A stretch of 64,000 nucleotides of DNA from Streptomyces mobaraensis. GTDB lineage: Bacteria > Actinomycetota > Actinomycetes > Streptomycetales > Streptomycetaceae. The notes under the pieces are model-generated. The model made no database searches and had not been told where the DNA came from. It saw only the letters and a list, made by a program, of their open reading frames with translations. How positions within the stretch are numbered: position 1 is the first letter of the stretch; every line of letters starts with the position of its first letter. Positions 59,870-64,000 of the stretch are shown here, piece by piece. Where the stretch lies: contig NZ_CP083590.1 in the NCBI RefSeq assembly GCF_020099395.1, forward strand, positions 5,332,001 through 5,396,000, given 5' to 3'. The translations under genes and the position numbers were made by a program.

Positions 59870-61595
59870 TCGGCAGGCGGCGGTCCTTGCCGAAGCCCTT
59901 CGGGGAGATCTTCGTGCCCGGCGGGTACTGCCGCCGCTTGTACTCGGCGGTGTCGACCAGCCGCAACACACGCGCCACCAGCTCCTCGTCGAAGCCCTCG
60001 GCGACGATCTGTCCGTACCCCCGGTCCCGGTCGACGTACAGCTCCAGGATGCGGTCGAGGACGGGGTAGTCGGGGAGGGAGTCGGTGTCGACCTGGCCGG
60101 GGCGGAGTTCGGCGCTCGGGGGCTTGGTGATGGAGTTCTCGGGGATGGGCGGGGTCTCGCCGCGTTCCTCGGCGTGGCGGTTGCGCCAGCGGGCGAGCCG
60201 GAAGATGCCCGTCTTGTAGACGTCCTTGATCGGGCCGTACGCGCCGACCGAGTCGCCGTAGAGCGTCGAATAGCCGCACGCCAGCTCGGACTTGTTGCCG
60301 GGCGCGAGGACGATGTGGCCCTCCTGGTTGGAGATGGCCATCAGCATGGTGCCGCGCAGGCGGGACTGGAGGTTCTCCTCGGCGAGGCCGGTCAGGCCCA
60401 GGGCGCCCATGTAGGCGTCGAACATCGGGGCGATGGGCACGGTACGGAAGGTGAGGCCGGTGCGCCGGGCCAGCTCCTCGGCGTCGGCGATCGAGTGCGC
60501 GGAGGAGTAGCGGGACGGCATGGCGACGCCGTACACGTTCGCGGCCCCGACCGCGTCGCAGGCGATGGCCGCGACGAGGGCGGAGTCGATGCCACCGGAG
60601 AGGCCGATGAGGACGCTGCGGAAGCCGTTCTTGGCGGCGTACGCGCGGAGGCCGGTCACCAGCGCCTGGTAGACCTCGGCGTCGTCGTCCAGGTGCTCGG
60701 CGATCGTGCCCGGCAGCGCCGGTTCCGCGGCCGGGGCCGGGTCGGCGGAGATCGTGACGTGGTCGATCCGCAGGCCGTCGTCCACCGTGCCGGAGGGCGC
60801 CGCGGCCGGTGCCTCCGGCAGGTCGAGGTCCAGGACCAGGCACGTCTCCTCGAACTGCGGCGCCCGCGCGATCACCCGGCCGTCCCGGTCGACGACGATG
60901 GAGTCGCCGTCGAAGACGAGCTCGTCCTGTCCGCCGGTCATGGCGAGGTACGCGGTGGTGCAGCCGGCCTCCTGGGCGCGCTTGCGGACCAGCTCCAGCC
61001 GGGTGTCGTCCTTCTCCCGCTCGTACGGCGAGGCGTTGACGGACACCAGCAGCCCGGCCCCGGCGGTGCGGGCGGCGGGCACCCGGCCGCCCTCCTGCCA
61101 CAGGTCCTCGCAGATGGCCAGCGCCACGTCCACGCCGCGCACCCGGACCACCGGCAGGGTGTCGCCCGGCACGAAGTACCGGAACTCGTCGAACACGCCG
61201 TAGTTGGGCAGGTGGTGCTTGGCGAACGTGAGCACCGCCCGGCCGCCGTGCAGCACCGCCGCCGCGTTCAGCGGCGCGCCCGCCGGGCGGCCCAGCCGGG
61301 GGCGGGCCTCCTCGCAGCGGTCCAGGTAGCCGACGAGGACGGGGAGGCCGCCCAGGCCCTCGTCGGCGAGCCGGGCGGCGAGGGCGCGCAGTTCGTCCCG
61401 GCTGGCGTCCACGAAGGACGAGCGGAGGGCCAGGTCCTCGACGGGGTAGCCGGTCAGCGCCATCTCGGGGAAGACCGCGAGGTGGGCGCCCTGTTCGGCG
61501 GCGTGGCGGGCCCCGCGGAGGACCGACTCCGCGTTCCCGGCGAGATCGCCGACGGTGGAGTCGATCTGGTGCAGTGCGAGACGGAGTCGAGCCAC
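59841..61595 (-). CDS. nadE: Glutamine-dependent NAD+ synthetase
   Basis: A 584-residue two-domain enzyme. The N-terminal nitrilase domain has Glu in FPEMALTGYP, Lys in FAKHHLPNYG and Cys in ICEDLWQEG, releasing ammonia from glutamine. The C-terminal synthetase domain has the PP-loop GLSGGIDSA and PGNKSELACGYSTLYGD. It is the long eukaryote-like/mycobacterial NadE form. It duplicates the function of the ammonia-dependent enzyme at 10900, so the two may serve different nitrogen states. Confidence 0.95.
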   Translation of the reverse strand: MARLRLALHQIDSTVGDLAGNAESVLRGARHAAEQGAHLAVFPEMALTGYPVEDLALRSSFVDASRDELRALAARLADEGLGGLPVLVGYLDRCEEARPRLGRPAGAPLNAAAVLHGGRAVLTFAKHHLPNYGVFDEFRYFVPGDTLPVVRVRGVDVALAICEDLWQEGGRVPAARTAGAGLLVSVNASPYEREKDDTRLELVRKRAQEAGCTTAYLAMTGGQDELVFDGDSIVVDRDGRVIARAPQFEETCLVLDLDLPEAPAAAPSGTVDDGLRIDHVTISADPAPAAEPALPGTIAEHLDDDAEVYQALVTGLRAYAAKNGFRSVLIGLSGGIDSALVAAIACDAVGAANVYGVAMPSRYSSAHSIADAEELARRTGLTFRTVPIAPMFDAYMGALGLTGLAEENLQSRLRGTMLMAISNQEGHIVLAPGNKSELACGYSTLYGDSVGAYGPIKDVYKTGIFRLARWRNRHAEERGETPPIPENSITKPPSAELRPGQVDTDSLPDYPVLDRILELYVDRDRGYGQIVAEGFDEELVARVLRLVDTAEYKRRQYPPGTKISPKGFGKDRRLPITNRWRERV

Positions 61596-61667
61596 GCCGT
61601 CAGTCTAATCGTCTTCCTGACGCGATGGCGGGGTGAAAGGGGCCACCTGAGGGCGGCCCCTTGGGTG

Positions 61668-63284
61668 CTACTTCCGGTAACCCAGCAGCGTCATCATCCC
61701 CGACTCCGCGTGGTACACGTTGTGGCAGTGCAGCATCCACAGCCCGGGGTTGTCCGCGTCGAAGTCCACCTCCAGCCGCTGCCCCGGCAGCACGACCGCC
61801 GTGTCCTTGCGCGGCCCGCCGCCCGGCAGCGCGAACGTGTGGCCGTGCAGGTGCATCGGGTGCCACATAGCGCTGCGGTTGACGAACGCCAGCCGCACCC
61901 GCTCGCCCGCCGCCACCGGGTAGCGCTCGGAGGGCTTGTACCGCCGCCCGTTCAGCGCCCAGTCGTAGCGCTCCATCGAACCCGTCAGCTCGAAGGTGAG
62001 CGTCCGGTCCGGCCGGCGCTCCTTCAGCCGGACCGGCCCCGCGGCCTTCAGCCGGCCCGCCGTGAGCGGTGTGCGGTCCAGCTCGGCCGGGCGGACGTCC
62101 GCGGCCGGCGCCGCGCCGCCGCCGGTGCGCAGCAGCGCCAGGGCGGTCCGCTTCTTGCCCTCCGCGAGCGCGGTGAGCGGGAAGACGCCGTCGCCGGCCG
62201 TCACCAGCACGTCGTACCGCTCGCCCATGCCCAGCAGCAGCGACTCCGTCTCCACGTGCTCGGCCGGGAAGCCGTCGGTGTGCGTGACGGTCATGCGGTG
62301 GCCGCCGAGCGCGACCCGGAACGCGGTGTCGCCCCCCGCGTTGACGATTCGGATCCGGATCCGGTCGCCCGGCTTCGCCGTGAAGGTCTGCGGGGCGTCC
62401 GGTGTCCGGCCGTTGACCAGGTAGTACGGGTACGCGACGTCACCCGCGTCGCCGCCGAGGACGGGGCTGGTGGCGCCCATGAGCATCCGGGACGGGCCGT
62501 CGTCGGCGGAGGGGGTGACGGCCGCCATGTGGTGCATGCCGCCCATCCCGCCGCCCCCGCCGTGGTCCATGCCGCCGCCTCCGCCGTGGTCCATGCCGCC
62601 GCCCCCGCCGTGGTCCATGCCGCCGCCTCCGCCGTGGTCCATGCCCTTGGCGAGTTCGGCGAGGACGGCGTCCGGGGTGCTGCCGTCGACCCCGTCCACC
62701 CAGTCGTCCAGCACGACGACCCACTCCTTGTCGTACGCCAGCGGCTCCTTGGGGTCCTCGACGATCAGCGGCGCGTACAGGCCGCGGTCCTGCTGCGTGC
62801 CGGAGTGCGGGTGGAACCAGTACGTGCCCGGGCGGTCGACCGCGAAGCGGTACGTGAACGAGCCGCCGGGGCGGACGGGCCGCTGGGTGACGCCCGGGAC
62901 GCCGTCCATGTCGTTGCGCAGGGCGAGCCCGTGCCAGTGCAGGGACGTCGGCTCGGGGAGGTGGTTGGCGAGGGTCAGCGCGAGCGTGTCGCCCGCGGTG
63001 AGCCGGACCTCCCGGCCCGGCAGGGCGTCGCCGTACGCCCAGCTGGCGACCTTCCGGCCGCCGAGGTCGAGCGTGGTCGCGGCGGCGGTCAGCCTGACCT
63101 CCCGGACCGAGCCGCCGGCGCGGTGCCGGCGCGCCTCGGCGGCGTCCACCTCCTTGCCGTCGGGGGCGACGTAGGCGGCCGGTTTCGTGGACTGGGTGTT
63201 CGAGCCCGAGCAGGCGGTGAGCAGTCCGCCGGCGGCGGAGGCGAGGCCGGCGCCGAGGACGGCGCGGCGCGTGGTGGTGCGCAT
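61668..63284 (-). CDS. Multicopper oxidase with Met/His-rich insert
   Basis: A 538-residue copper oxidase exported by Tat (MRTTTRRAVLGAGLAS), with a possible lipobox LLTAC. Copper ligands are complete: LHWHG, WFHPHSG, HPMHLHGHTF and LHCHNVYHAESGMM, giving three cupredoxin domains. Between the first and second domains (about residues 214-255) lies the insert MDHGGGGG repeated four times, then GGMHHMA. Such methionine/histidine loops bind Cu(I) in CueO-type enzymes. It is likely a cuprous oxidase involved in copper tolerance. The upstream membrane protein on the same strand is probably linked to it. Confidence 0.9.
   Translation of the reverse strand: MRTTTRRAVLGAGLASAAGGLLTACSGSNTQSTKPAAYVAPDGKEVDAAEARRHRAGGSVREVRLTAAATTLDLGGRKVASWAYGDALPGREVRLTAGDTLALTLANHLPEPTSLHWHGLALRNDMDGVPGVTQRPVRPGGSFTYRFAVDRPGTYWFHPHSGTQQDRGLYAPLIVEDPKEPLAYDKEWVVVLDDWVDGVDGSTPDAVLAELAKGMDHGGGGGMDHGGGGGMDHGGGGGMDHGGGGGMGGMHHMAAVTPSADDGPSRMLMGATSPVLGGDAGDVAYPYYLVNGRTPDAPQTFTAKPGDRIRIRIVNAGGDTAFRVALGGHRMTVTHTDGFPAEHVETESLLLGMGERYDVLVTAGDGVFPLTALAEGKKRTALALLRTGGGAAPAADVRPAELDRTPLTAGRLKAAGPVRLKERRPDRTLTFELTGSMERYDWALNGRRYKPSERYPVAAGERVRLAFVNRSAMWHPMHLHGHTFALPGGGPRKDTAVVLPGQRLEVDFDADNPGLWMLHCHNVYHAESGMMTLLGYRK
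62557..62643 (-). repeat. Four MDHGGGGG units in the copper oxidase gene
   Basis: 24-bp direct repeats inside the multicopper oxidase gene encode Met-Asp-His-Gly5. The reading frame stays open because the unit is a multiple of three. Copy number could vary between strains. Confidence 0.8.
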
Positions 63285-63371
63285 GGTGAAGGAACCCCTC
63301 TGCGGGTGTCGTCGGTGGTGTCTGCGGGCGCGTGCGCGCGCACGCGGACGCGTACGGGCGCGGACGCGCTC

Positions 63372-64000
63372 CTATACGCGCAGCACCGACAACCGGGCGA
63401 GGGCCTTCCGCCGGGGTGGAGGCGGCGGGACGGCCCAGAGGGCGTGCGCGCCGAGCGCGCGCGGCCCGGCCCCGGCGGCGCCGGCCGGACGGCGGAGGAC
63501 GGCCAGGGCCAGCAGCAGGACGACCGTCCAGCCGGCGCCGGCGAGGACGGCGAGGCAGACGGAGGCGGGGTTGAGGTCCGGGTGGTGGGGTGGGGGAGGG
63601 CCGGCGCCGTCGGACGCGGCGGCGGCGCCTGCCGGCGCGGCCGGCGGGTGGGTGCGGTGCGCGGCGGGGCCGTCGCCGACTGCCGCCTGGGCGGGCGGGG
63701 CGATGGCGTACGCGGCCCGCAAGGCCGGCGGGCCGCCTGGCGCCGCTCGTGCCACCCGGGCTGCCGTGGTCGCCGGCTTGGTGGCCATGGCGGCTCGGGC
63801 CTGCGGCTCGTCGCCGTGTTCGACGGCCGTCGCGGACGGCGTTCCCGGGGCCGTCGACGCGCGCCAGGCCGCCGTCAGGGCGCGCGGCTCGCTCGCGTCG
63901 CGGCCCGGCGCCGTCACGGTCGAGGGCGTCCGCGTCCCGGGCGGGGGCGTCAGCACTACCGCCGAGGACGTGCGCGTTCCGATCGAGGGTGTGCGCGCCC
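63372..64000 (-). CDS. DUF6153-like membrane protein, 5' end outside window
   Basis: At least ~208 residues, open to the window edge. It has an Ala/Pro-rich N-terminal part, a membrane helix (SVCLAVLAGAGWTVVLLLALAVL) and a tail ending ARLSVLRV, as in small DUF6153-type proteins that precede copper-related genes in Streptomyces. It lies 87 bp upstream of the multicopper oxidase on the same strand. The real start is beyond the window, or at an internal GTG such as 63956. Confidence 0.55.
   Translation of the reverse strand, partial: ARTPSIGTRTSSAVVLTPPPGTRTPSTVTAPGRDASEPRALTAAWRASTAPGTPSATAVEHGDEPQARAAMATKPATTAARVARAAPGGPPALRAAYAIAPPAQAAVGDGPAAHRTHPPAAPAGAAAASDGAGPPPPHHPDLNPASVCLAVLAGAGWTVVLLLALAVLRRPAGAAGAGPRALGAHALWAVPPPPPRRKALARLSVLRV

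Noticed and set aside
1..64000. tRNA, rRNA or known riboswitch
   Set aside because: I scanned by eye for tRNA T-arm sequences and common riboswitch cores and saw none that fold convincingly. A search with tRNAscan or Rfam models could still find one.

Overview
The window looks like chromosomal DNA of a Streptomyces or a very close actinomycete. It is very GC-rich, with strong G/C third-position bias and many GTG starts. Several families are typical of Streptomyces: DUF6243, DUF6255, DUF397 paired with an XRE regulator, a SARP/AfsR-type regulator, an F420-NADP reductase, GerW, and a beta/gamma-crystallin secreted protein. I see no rRNA, tRNA or CRISPR array. Most of the window reads as ordinary chromosome. 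Clear decay or mobile-element traces occur at 15.35-15.8 kb, 16.96-18.43 kb, 21.38 kb and 56.27-59.35 kb.

Layout. 0-3.5 kb: the end of an Rsm22-like gene, a DDAH/amidinotransferase enzyme, a DUF6243/TetR pair with two palindromic operators, and a prim-pol-like protein. 3.5-10.8 kb: an iron and heme block, with a lipoprotein and efeU-efeB-efeO on the minus strand and, divergently, a sortase-anchored double-HtaA heme-binding protein; two overlapping iron boxes lie in the gap. 10.9-13.1 kb: ammonia-dependent nadE, a small secreted protein whose mature N-terminus carries eight histidines, and a secreted beta/gamma-crystallin protein. 13.3-16.8 kb: a TetR/SDR pair with twin operators, a VOC protein, a broken membrane gene and an esterase. 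17-24.2 kb: a truncated WD40 gene, a HAD phosphatase, GerW, GNAT, a methyltransferase, a dienelactone hydrolase and small hypotheticals.

24.4-27.2 kb is a WhiJ-like developmental cassette: two coupled DUF397 genes, an XRE-DUF5753 regulator, a divergent HATPase protein and DUF6255, with a 12-bp palindrome in the divergent promoter. 27-35.7 kb: TetR/SDR, a membrane protein, PhzF-like, PucR, two tandem PH-domain membrane proteins, heme oxygenase with its own iron box, and map. 35.7-41.2 kb is rich in short degenerate repeats around an unknown gene, an SRPBCC protein, an MFS exporter, an unknown protein, npdG and a small membrane protein. 41.2-51.9 kb: an M50 protease, a 1,351-residue SARP/AfsR-type regulator with a huge low-complexity linker, an exact triplicated 60-bp repeat, a DrrAB-type ABC exporter, panB and an MFS/TetR drug-efflux operon.

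52-64 kb: an endonuclease/exonuclease/phosphatase-fold membrane protein, two unknown proteins, an amidase with an altered active-site motif, an XRE/SDR pair bracketed by two IS5-type transposase remnants, DUF2277, glutamine-dependent nadE (a second NAD synthetase), and a copper oxidase with four Met-Asp-His-Gly5 units preceded by a DUF6153-like membrane protein that runs off the window.

The best-supported functional theme is iron and heme handling: capture of heme at the wall, Efe uptake, and heme opening by heme oxygenase, all with iron-box-like sites. The most interesting regulatory theme is the WhiJ-like cassette. I found no self-evident new defence or biosynthetic system; the less explained items are listed as findings.
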